Below, in pieces: positions 57,782 to 64,000 of a stretch of 64,000 bases of DNA. The stretch comes from CAVXEH01 sp963805305. Its GTDB lineage: Bacteria > Chloroflexota > Limnocylindria > QHBO01. Position numbers and translations under genes: made by a program. Location: contig CAWDTM010000003.1 in assembly GCA_963805305.1 (NCBI GenBank), forward strand, positions 310,001-374,000, read 5' to 3'. Below the pieces are notes generated by a model that made no database searches, had not been told where the DNA came from, and was given only the letters and a program-made list of their open reading frames with translations. Within the stretch, counting starts at the first letter, position 1; the number at the start of each line of letters is the position of its first letter.

Positions 57782-59054
57782 CGTGCGTCGGCAGTGCGGC
57801 GCTCCGGCTCCTGCCGATGGGACGCCGCCGCAGATCGGGACCAGACGCCGCTTGCCGGGGTGGCGAATCCGCCGGGTCATCGCGAAGGGACCGCCCGCCA
57901 CGCCATCGCCCACAACGTCGTCGCCAGCCCACCGGTCCGCGCTGCCTGTCACGCCGGGACGCCCCGGTCGACCGCGGGTGCTGTACGTCACACCACGCTA
58001 CGCGCCGTTCGTGGGCGGGATCGAGACCCACGTCTCGGAGGTCGGACGGCGCCTCGCCGCGTGCGGCTTCGACATCACGGTCCTGACCGTCGATCCGGAC
58101 CGGGCGCTCCCGCCCGAGGAGGAGCGCGGCGACGAGCGGATCATCCGGGTGGGCTCGACGGGGGGCGACCTGTACTGGTCACCGGCGCTTTACCGCACCA
58201 TTCGCGAGGGACGGTGGGACCTCGTCCATTGCCAGGGCATCCACACGCTGGTACCTGCCCTGGCCATGCTTGCCGCGCGACGCACGAGAACGCCGTACCT
58301 GGTCACGTTCCACACCGGCGGGCACGATTCGCGGGTGCGGATGAGGCTGCGCTGGCTCCAGTGGCTTGCGCTGGCCCCGCTGCTCCGCGGTGCCTCCGCG
58401 CTGATCGCGGTCTCGCGGTTCGAGGCCGCGCTGTGGCACCGCGTGCCCGGGCTGCGCACGGTCCCGATCCAGATCATCCCGAACGGTGCGGGCATGCCCG
58501 TGGTGGATCCACTGCCCGACCCGGATCCGAATCTCGTCGTGTCCGTTGGCCGCCTGGTGCGCTACAAGGGACATCAGCGGGCGATCGCCGGCCTCGTGGA
58601 GCTGCGCCGAACGCGACCCGCGGCCCGACTGCGCATCGTGGGCAGCGGCCGCTACGAGGGCGCACTCCGCGACATGGCGGCGAGGCTGGGCGTCGCCGAG
58701 CAGGTCAAGATCGCGGGGATCCCCGGAGAGGACCGCATCGGGATGGCGAGGCTGCTGGCAACGGCCGGTGCGGTCGTTCTGCTCAGCGAATACGAAGCGC
58801 ACCCGGTTGCGGTGATGGAGGCCGCCTCCCTGGGCCGACCGGTGATCGCGGCCGAGACCACCGGACTTCGCGAGCTCATCGCGCGAGGGCTGGCCCGTGG
58901 CGTCGCACTCGACGCGAGCCCCCTCGCCGTCGCGAACGCCATGGCCGATGCACTCGACGCTCCCCCGCCGCCACGCGTCCCGTTGCCACGCTGGGACGAT
59001 TGCGCCGAGGCACTGCTGCAGCGGTATCGCTTGCTCGTGGAATCAGCGCCATGA
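57753..59054 (+). CDS. GT4-family glycosyltransferase (GT-B fold)
   Basis: 433 residues in the longest frame (TTG 57753). Core from about residue 76: VLYVTPRYAPFVGGIETHVSEVGRRLAACGFDITVLT (N-terminal acceptor domain), FHTGGHDSR, SALIAVSRFEA, NPNGAG-like IIPNGAGMPVV, SVGRLVRYKGHQRAI, and the nucleotide-sugar motif LLSEYEAHPVAVMEAASLGRPVIA (EX7E). Transfers a sugar from a nucleotide donor to a lipid-linked or soluble acceptor. The first 75 residues are Pro/Arg-rich without family similarity and the real start may be TTG 57852 or GTG 57978. Overlaps the ABC gene by four bases. Confidence 0.87.
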   Translation: MTSTGTPDTFVRRQCGAPAPADGTPPQIGTRRRLPGWRIRRVIAKGPPATPSPTTSSPAHRSALPVTPGRPGRPRVLYVTPRYAPFVGGIETHVSEVGRRLAACGFDITVLTVDPDRALPPEEERGDERIIRVGSTGGDLYWSPALYRTIREGRWDLVHCQGIHTLVPALAMLAARRTRTPYLVTFHTGGHDSRVRMRLRWLQWLALAPLLRGASALIAVSRFEAALWHRVPGLRTVPIQIIPNGAGMPVVDPLPDPDPNLVVSVGRLVRYKGHQRAIAGLVELRRTRPAARLRIVGSGRYEGALRDMAARLGVAEQVKIAGIPGEDRIGMARLLATAGAVVLLSEYEAHPVAVMEAASLGRPVIAAETTGLRELIARGLARGVALDASPLAVANAMADALDAPPPPRVPLPRWDDCAEALLQRYRLLVESAP

Positions 59055-60064
59055 CGGTCCACGCGATTCGGACGGAGAACCTCACGAAGCGCTTCCGGCG
59101 CCTCGACTCGTACCGCGACCTGGTGCTCTACCCCTGGCGGCGGTCCACGACGCTCGCCGTGCAGGAGATGACGCTGACGATCGAGCCCGGCGAGCTGTTC
59201 GGGATCCTCGGCGAGAACGGGGCGGGCAAGACGACCCTGATTCGACTCCTGTCGACCACCCTGCTCCCCTCGAGCGGCCGGGCCGAGATCGCCGGCCACG
59301 ACGTGGTCCGCGAGCCGCACCAGGTCCGTCGCCTGATCGGGCTGGTCACCGGCGATGAGCGCTCGTTCTACTGGCGGCTGACTGGCCGCCAGAACCTCGC
59401 GTATTTCGCGGCGCTCTACCACGTGCCTCGCAAGCGCACCTCGGCGCGGATCGGCGAGCTGCTCGAGACGCTGGCGGTATCCGAGTACGCGGATCGAGCC
59501 TTCAACACGTACTCGGCCGGGACCCGCCAGCGCTTCGCCATCGCCCGCGGATTGCTCACTGATCCCCAGCTGCTCTTCCTTGATGAGCCAACGCGTTCGC
59601 TGGACCCCATCGCCGCGGACGAGCTGCGGCAGTACATCTCCGAGCAGATCGTGCGGCGGCTGGGCCGGACGGTGCTGCTGGCCACCCATACCCTCTCCGA
59701 AGCGGAGAGCATCTGCAGCCGCGTGGGCATCATCCGCCACGGCAGGCTGGTGGCGGTGGGCTCGATGGCGGAGCTGCGTGCGCGGACCAGGCTCGCATCC
59801 GTTCTCGATCTCACGCTGGACCGGGTTCCGTCGGACCTTCCGGGACAGATCCACAACCTGCCCGGCGTACGAGACGTGATCGTGACGCAGCAGACCGACG
59901 ACATAGCGCTCGAGGTCGATCACGATGGCGAGGACGGGGTGGTCGATGCCGTCCTGCGGAGCGTGATCGCGGGTGGTGCCCGGATCCGCTCGACCGTCAC
60001 TCGCGATCCCACCCTCGATGACATCTACCGGGCGGTGCACGCGCGCGATGAGGACGAGTCCTGA
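59051..60064 (+). CDS. ABC transporter ATP-binding protein
   Basis: 337 residues. Walker A ILGENGAGKTTLIRL, signature-like YSAGTRQRFAIARGLL (SAGTR in place of LSGGQ), Walker B LLFLDEPTRSLDPIA, switch His in LATHTLSEAES. The N-terminus FRRLDSYRDLVLYPWRRSTTLAVQEMTL carries an insert before the first strand, seen in ABC-2 ATPases of glycan or peptide clusters. Coupled to the GT4 gene by ATGA; the permease starts two bases after its stop. Confidence 0.92.
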   Translation: MTVHAIRTENLTKRFRRLDSYRDLVLYPWRRSTTLAVQEMTLTIEPGELFGILGENGAGKTTLIRLLSTTLLPSSGRAEIAGHDVVREPHQVRRLIGLVTGDERSFYWRLTGRQNLAYFAALYHVPRKRTSARIGELLETLAVSEYADRAFNTYSAGTRQRFAIARGLLTDPQLLFLDEPTRSLDPIAADELRQYISEQIVRRLGRTVLLATHTLSEAESICSRVGIIRHGRLVAVGSMAELRARTRLASVLDLTLDRVPSDLPGQIHNLPGVRDVIVTQQTDDIALEVDHDGEDGVVDAVLRSVIAGGARIRSTVTRDPTLDDIYRAVHARDEDES

Positions 60065-60065
60065 C

Positions 60066-60887
60066 ATGCCGGCCATCGCCGAGTCCTTCCGCGTCGTCTG
60101 GGCCGCGTTCGTTCGAGATCGCCAGACGGCGCTGAGCTACCGGGCCGCCTCGGTGCTCAGCCTCGTGGCCTCCGTGGTGAACATCCTCGGGGCGTTCTTC
60201 CTTAGTCGGGCCTTCGGATCGGCGGGCAGCACGCTGATCGCCGGCTACGGCGGCAGCTACTTCAGCTTCGTCATCATCGGCATTGCCTTCGCGAACTTCA
60301 TGGCCCTCGGCCTCGGGGGCATCAGCACCCGGGTCCGGGAGGGGCAGATGATGGGCACCCTGGAGCTCATGCTCCTCAGCCCGAACCGGCTGGGGGTCCT
60401 TCTCCTGAGCTCCTCGCTGTGGAGCCACGTCGTCTCGTTCTTCACGCTCCTCATCTACCTGGCCGCCGGAGCGCTCCTGGGGATGGACCTTGGACAGGCC
60501 AACCTGCCCATGGCGGTCCTGTCGCTGGCACTCGCCATCGTGAGCTTCAACGCGCTGGGCCTGCTTGCCGCGAGCTTCGTCATCGTGCTCAAGCAGGGCA
60601 ACCCGGTGACGTGGCTGATCGGGACCGCCTCGGTCCTCCTCAGCGGCGTCTTCTACCCGGTGAGCGTCCTCCCCGGCTGGCTGCGGGAGCTGGGCCAGCT
60701 CCTCCCGCTCACCCAGGCGCTCGAGCTGCTGCGGCGCTCCATCCTCAACGGAGAGGGCATGACCACGCTGTGGGGTCCGTTCCTGACCCTGCTGGCGCTG
60801 ACCGTGGTGCTGCTGCCGACCGGCCTGTACGCCTGCCACCTGGCGGTCCGCATCGCGCAGACCGATGGCAGCCTGACCCAGTACTGA
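60066..60887 (+). CDS. ABC-2 type permease
   Basis: 273 residues, six TM helices. Coupling-helix segment STRVREGQMMGTLELMLLSPNRLGVLLLSSSLW and the re-entrant TASVLLSGVFYPVSVLPGWLRELGQLLPLTQALELLR are characteristic of ABC-2 exporters, including those for polysaccharides, teichoic acids and peptide products. Partner of the ATPase at 59051. Stop and next start share one base (TGATG), so translation is coupled to the HprK-like gene. Confidence 0.9.
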   Translation: MPAIAESFRVVWAAFVRDRQTALSYRAASVLSLVASVVNILGAFFLSRAFGSAGSTLIAGYGGSYFSFVIIGIAFANFMALGLGGISTRVREGQMMGTLELMLLSPNRLGVLLLSSSLWSHVVSFFTLLIYLAAGALLGMDLGQANLPMAVLSLALAIVSFNALGLLAASFVIVLKQGNPVTWLIGTASVLLSGVFYPVSVLPGWLRELGQLLPLTQALELLRRSILNGEGMTTLWGPFLTLLALTVVLLPTGLYACHLAVRIAQTDGSLTQY

Positions 60888-61843
60888 TGGCCCGGACCAT
60901 GACCGCCCCCGGCACCACGACCCTCGGCAGCTGCTCCGGCTTCGAGGTGCAGACGGACCTCCCGTTCCGCACCCTCCGCGCCGCGGACGACGGGATGCCG
61001 CTCAGCGTCCTCGCCGCCGACGGGCCGCAGCCCGAAGGGCAGCTGGTCGGCGAGTGGCTGCCACGGGCTGGCAACCCGTTCCATGGTCGGCTCCTCCGCA
61101 CCGGCGACGGGTATGCGTTCTGGGCCAGCGACGCCGGCTGGTTCCTGGTCGATCCCGGCGAAGGGTCCATCACGCTCGAGGCCGGCAGACGGCCGCTGAC
61201 CCTCACCCGCGAGGTGCGAATGTTCGGCGTCCCGGCATCGATCATCGCGACGGCCAGGGGCGACGTCTCCGTCCACGCGGCCGCGGTCCAGATCGGTGGG
61301 CGCGCGGTCCTGCTGGCGGGACCGAGCCGGCACGGCAAGACGACCCTGGCCGCGGCCCTGGGTGCGGCCGGTCACCGTGTCCTCTGCGAGGACATGAGCC
61401 GCTGCACCGATCGCGGCGAGCTGCTCGTGTATCCCGGCCCGGCGGTCATGCGCCTGCGGGCCGACGTGTCAGACGCCCTGCGGCCGGGGGACAGCGCCGA
61501 GGCGGTGGCGGAGGGAGAGCGCCTCTTCGTGATGCCCGACCCCGCCCTGCGTGGCGATGGCGGCGCCGTGCCTCTCGCCGCCGTCCTGGTGCTGCGCGAG
61601 TCCACGGACCGGGTGGAGCTGCAGCCCGTGCCGGCGGTGGAGGCGATCCGCGACCTGTGGGCGCTTACCTTCTGGCTGCCGACCGATGCCTCCCGAGCAG
61701 CGGTCTTCGAACGGGTCACCGACCTCGTCGGTCGGGTGCCGGTCCTCGACCTGCGTCGCGAGCTGAGCCTCGACTCGCTTCCGCGGGTCGTGAGGGCCGT
61801 GGAGGACCTGGTCGGGGTGCCCGACGATCGGGCGGGCTCGTGA
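60887..61843 (+). CDS. HPr-kinase-like (HprK superfamily) protein of a peptide-maturation cluster
   Basis: 318 residues. The HprK P-loop domain is at about 125-200: DVSVHAAAVQIGGRAVLLAGPSRHGKTTLAAAL with Walker A GPSRHGKT at 145-152 and VLCEDM (D169). This form, a serine-kinase-like C-terminal HprK fold with an N-terminal beta-rich extension, is found beside lasso-type B2 proteases and nucleotidyltransferases; some members phosphorylate the precursor peptide. It is coupled to both neighbours (one-base overlaps). The usual HPr (PTS) partner is not implied. Confidence 0.85.
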   Translation: MARTMTAPGTTTLGSCSGFEVQTDLPFRTLRAADDGMPLSVLAADGPQPEGQLVGEWLPRAGNPFHGRLLRTGDGYAFWASDAGWFLVDPGEGSITLEAGRRPLTLTREVRMFGVPASIIATARGDVSVHAAAVQIGGRAVLLAGPSRHGKTTLAAALGAAGHRVLCEDMSRCTDRGELLVYPGPAVMRLRADVSDALRPGDSAEAVAEGERLFVMPDPALRGDGGAVPLAAVLVLRESTDRVELQPVPAVEAIRDLWALTFWLPTDASRAAVFERVTDLVGRVPVLDLRRELSLDSLPRVVRAVEDLVGVPDDRAGS

Positions 61844-62319
61844 TGGAGCCGCGCTCCGACCGCACGCCAGCCCGCCAGCCCGATCCCGGGGTCGGTCCAC
61901 GCCCGCTGGGCGTCACGGGCCGGCTGCGTCTCCTGGCGCGGGTCTGGACCACGGCGGCCCTGGTCCGGGTCGCGCTGCGGAGGAGCAGCCTCCCCGATCT
62001 GGTACGGCGCCTGGGCCCCGCCGATGGCCGGAAGCCGATGCCACCCGCCCTCCTCAGCCGCGCGGTATCCCGGGGGTTGCGCCTCGGACCCTGGCAGCCG
62101 ACCTGCCTGGTTCGGGCGCTGGTCCTCTACCGGCTCCTGCGAGAACAGGGCGACAGACCCACCCTGATCATCGGCCTGCACGACGAGCGGCCGACCACCG
62201 AAGCACACGCCTGGGTGGAGCTGGACGGCCGGGACATCGGCCCGGCACCGGGAGCCTTCGGGCATCGTGCCCTTGCCCGCTACCCGCTGGACGCGGGCGA
62301 CGGCGATGGCACCGACTGA
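61843..62319 (+). CDS. Lasso-peptide B2-type protease (transglutaminase-like fold)
   Basis: 158 residues. C-terminal 75 residues hold the Transglut_core3 pattern: Cys C88 in QPTCLVRALVLYRLLREQG, His H122 in EAHAWVELDG, and the acidic D131 or nearby. In lasso peptide clusters this cysteine protease (B2) removes the leader peptide from the precursor. About 80 N-terminal residues are Arg/Pro-rich. No B1 (RRE/PqqD) domain is fused here. Coupled to the HprK-like gene; the next gene begins inside its 3' end. Similar B2-like genes also occur outside lasso clusters. Confidence 0.87.
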   Translation: MEPRSDRTPARQPDPGVGPRPLGVTGRLRLLARVWTTAALVRVALRRSSLPDLVRRLGPADGRKPMPPALLSRAVSRGLRLGPWQPTCLVRALVLYRLLREQGDRPTLIIGLHDERPTTEAHAWVELDGRDIGPAPGAFGHRALARYPLDAGDGDGTD

Positions 62320-63481
62320 GCGGACCGGCGCACTGCGACGCCGGCCCGGGCGGCGAGACGCCGCGCAGGCGGCGGAGCTGGTCCGCCTCGGTCTTGGATT
62401 TCCCAGCGAGCTGGACCACCCGCGTGCGCGCCAGCTCATCGCGAGGATCGATCCGGCGGAGCTGGTCGCGTTTGCGCGCTACCACGGTGTCGCGGGCCTC
62501 CTGTACGAACCGCTGCGGCTGCATGGCGGCGCGCCCGATCCCCTCCTCGAGGCGCTGCGTGCCAGCCACGACGCGTCCGTCCACGGGCACATGCGTTCGA
62601 TGTGGGAGCTGGCGCGGGTTGCTGGCGCGCTGACCGCCGCCGACGTCGCCTGGGTCGTGGTCAAGGGACCGGCCGTCGTCGAGCTCCTGTACGCGGCCCA
62701 GGGAGGCCGGAGCTACCAGGACCTGGACCTCCTCGTGGACCCGTCCGTCTTTACCGATGCCCTCACGGCGCTCGAGGCGGATGGATATGCGCCGATGGAC
62801 CGCAACTGGTCCGTGCTGCGCCGCGAGATGCGGGGCGAGGTCCACTACCGCGGAGCATCGGGGCATGAGCTCGACGTCCACTGGAATGTCGTCAACATGT
62901 ACCGCGGCCGGATGCGGGTCAGCACCCGGGCGCTGCTGCGCCGTTCCGAGCCCGTTTCGCTCGCCGGCGTGGCGGTGCGCACCCTGGATCCGACCGACAC
63001 CCTGATCCATCTCGCGCTCCACGCCGCGATCTCAGGGGGAGACCGCATCCTCTGGCTCAAGGACATCGAGCGGTCCGTCGCCGTCCGTCCACCCGACTGG
63101 GGGGCTCTCGTGACCCGGTCGCACGGCTGGCGGGTCGGCGCACCGGTGGGGCTGCTGCTGCGTCGCGCGGCCCGCTTCCTGGGGGCCGCCGTCCCCGAGA
63201 GCGTGACGCGCGACCTGCTGGGATCCGCTCCGCGCCTGATCGTCGGCGCCGTGGATGAGCTCTTCCCCTGGGAGGCGGCGCTGGGACGGCTCGTCTCGCC
63301 GAACCGCCTGCTCGCGCGCAGCATCGGGCAGGGGTTCGCGGGCGCCTCCGCCTGGCTGGCCGTTCGAAGCATTCGCAACCTCGACCCCGGGCAGGAGCGG
63401 GCCGCGTCCGCGTTCACGCCGGGCGGCGATGCCGCCGATCGGGCCGCGTTCCTCGCCGCGGTCGAACGAAGCGAGCCGTGA
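62306..63481 (+). CDS. Nucleotidyltransferase-family protein (NTP_transf_5)
   Basis: 391 residues. Pol-beta-like fold: catalytic stretch WVVVKGPAVVELLYAAQGGRSYQDLDLLVDP with K120-G121 and the metal pair D139/D141, then LDVHWNVV and the helical end DTLIHLALHAAISGGDRILWLKDIE. This family is recurrent next to B2 and HprK-like genes, with an unknown modification role. ATG 62306 lies 14 bp inside the B2 gene. The gene that follows encodes a related but degenerate version. Confidence 0.85.
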   Translation: MAPTERTGALRRRPGRRDAAQAAELVRLGLGFPSELDHPRARQLIARIDPAELVAFARYHGVAGLLYEPLRLHGGAPDPLLEALRASHDASVHGHMRSMWELARVAGALTAADVAWVVVKGPAVVELLYAAQGGRSYQDLDLLVDPSVFTDALTALEADGYAPMDRNWSVLRREMRGEVHYRGASGHELDVHWNVVNMYRGRMRVSTRALLRRSEPVSLAGVAVRTLDPTDTLIHLALHAAISGGDRILWLKDIERSVAVRPPDWGALVTRSHGWRVGAPVGLLLRRAARFLGAAVPESVTRDLLGSAPRLIVGAVDELFPWEAALGRLVSPNRLLARSIGQGFAGASAWLAVRSIRNLDPGQERAASAFTPGGDAADRAAFLAAVERSEP

Positions 63482-63493
63482 CGCCGGGCGGGC

Positions 63494-64000
63494 GTGGCTG
63501 AGGTGGAGCGCGAGACGCCGGATCTGCCCGTCGTGGTCGGCCTGCTCGACGGCGCCGGGATCCCGACGCTGGTCGTCGGGGGCGAGGCGCCCGGCCTGCC
63601 GGACGGGCGTGGGATACCCGAGACGCGCGTCCGAGGTCGCATCGAGCTGCTCGTCCCCGGGCCGTCGTACGGGGCGGCGATGCGCCACTTCGACGCCCTC
63701 GGGTGGCGCTATTCGTGGTCGGCCGGCGGACTGCTGCGCCTGCGGGCGTCGGCGACGTTCCTGTGGGATCGGGGCCCGGACGTAACCCTGGGCTGGGGGG
63801 TGGCCGCAGCCCCGCTCCCGCCGTCGTGGATGCGCGATCTCACCGCCCTGCTGTGGCGCACCGCCTCCCGCGGACCGGACAAGCTCCTGCGCCCGGACCC
63901 TGGAGCGCTGCTCGTGCACCTCGCGGCCCAGTCGTGCCGGCCTGGCCGCCACCGGGAGGCGGACTGGGCCGCCTTCCTCGCAGGCTACCGGCCAAGCACA
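63494..64000 (+). CDS. Second nucleotidyltransferase-like protein, degenerate and cut by the window edge
   Basis: 169 codons visible from GTG 63494 to the edge. Its order of elements follows the upstream enzyme: GIPTLVVGG at the start, RGRIELLVPGPSYGAAMRHFDALGWRY in place of the DLDLLV catalytic strand, LGWGVA near the DVHWN position, and PDPGALLVHLAAQSC near the TLIHLAL helix. The catalytic Asp pair is replaced by Arg and Glu, so it may be a non-catalytic partner or the N-terminal part of a longer protein. Twelve bases separate it from the preceding stop. Start not certain. Confidence 0.6.
   Translation, partial: MAEVERETPDLPVVVGLLDGAGIPTLVVGGEAPGLPDGRGIPETRVRGRIELLVPGPSYGAAMRHFDALGWRYSWSAGGLLRLRASATFLWDRGPDVTLGWGVAAAPLPPSWMRDLTALLWRTASRGPDKLLRPDPGALLVHLAAQSCRPGRHREADWAAFLAGYRPST

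Overview
The window is a high-GC (roughly 70% by eye), gene-dense bacterial chromosome segment. It holds 63 protein genes I can support with reasonable confidence, plus two small putative ORFs. There are no rRNA or tRNA genes, insertion sequences, phage genes or CRISPR arrays that I can see. No gap exceeds 300 bp; the largest is 24077-24364. The gene mix suggests Chloroflexota (Limnocylindria/Ellin-type) or, less likely, a deep Actinomycetota lineage: F420-type oxidoreductases, a cyclase/NB-ARC/TPR regulator, many ABC-2 exporters, DUF4395, DUF302/OsmC and sigma/beta-propeller proteins. This taxonomic call is an inference. A striking shared trait is that many genes without a Shine-Dalgarno have a TANNNT box ending 6-7 nt before the start codon, the layout expected of leaderless mRNAs.

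Layout. 1-5260: four cation/proton antiporter-type membrane proteins (three on the minus strand in a tight operon, one divergent with a TrkA-N domain). 5279-8938: a HAD hydrolase and the proton-translocating transhydrogenase operon pntAA-pntAB-pntB. 9051-11405: a small CxxCxC protein, then an ECF sigma factor overlapping a membrane-anchored TolB-like propeller. 11500-17438: two ABC-2 exporters, the first with a macro-domain gene in its operon, separated by an FAD amine oxidase. 17435-25732: a cyclase/NB-ARC/TPR regulator, an EamA transporter, imidazolonepropionase, two related coiled-coil-type proteins, DUF4395 and a pyridine nucleotide-disulfide oxidoreductase. 25763-33217: TauE/SafE, a TetR regulator with a divergent four-TM protein, moaA and XdhC, two GNATs, a GlcD-type oxidase and a secreted protein. 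33358-36393: one polypeptide joining a degenerate ECF-sigma-like region, a TM helix and extracellular propellers, a fused counterpart of the split pair at 9406-11405.

36390-44291: SCO1-like protein, EamA transporter, Ddn-like F420 enzyme, an arsR-DUF302-OsmC operon divergent from a lipoprotein cytochrome c, a large BcsA-like glycosyltransferase and an AlkZ-like protein. 44305-47660: a TetR regulator with a consensus promoter and near-perfect palindromic operator, heading its own ABC exporter operon. 47685-51649 (minus): cis-prenyltransferase, amino-acid permease, MBL hydrolase, LLM oxidoreductase. 51738-64000 (all plus): cysteine-desulfurase-like enzyme, CDF metal exporter, DHA2 drug exporter, then a surface-polysaccharide/peptide-maturation type cluster. 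That cluster contains a polytopic membrane protein, a small TM protein, a GT4 glycosyltransferase, ABC ATPase and permease, HPr-kinase-like protein, lasso-type B2 protease, nucleotidyltransferase, and a truncated second nucleotidyltransferase-like protein running off the edge.

The most promising leads are the fused and split sigma-propeller systems, the right-edge cluster combining HprK-like, B2 and nucleotidyltransferase genes with an exporter and a glycosyltransferase but no visible precursor, the leaderless promoter pattern, and a 14-codon leaderless mini-ORF coupled to the membrane protein at 55536.
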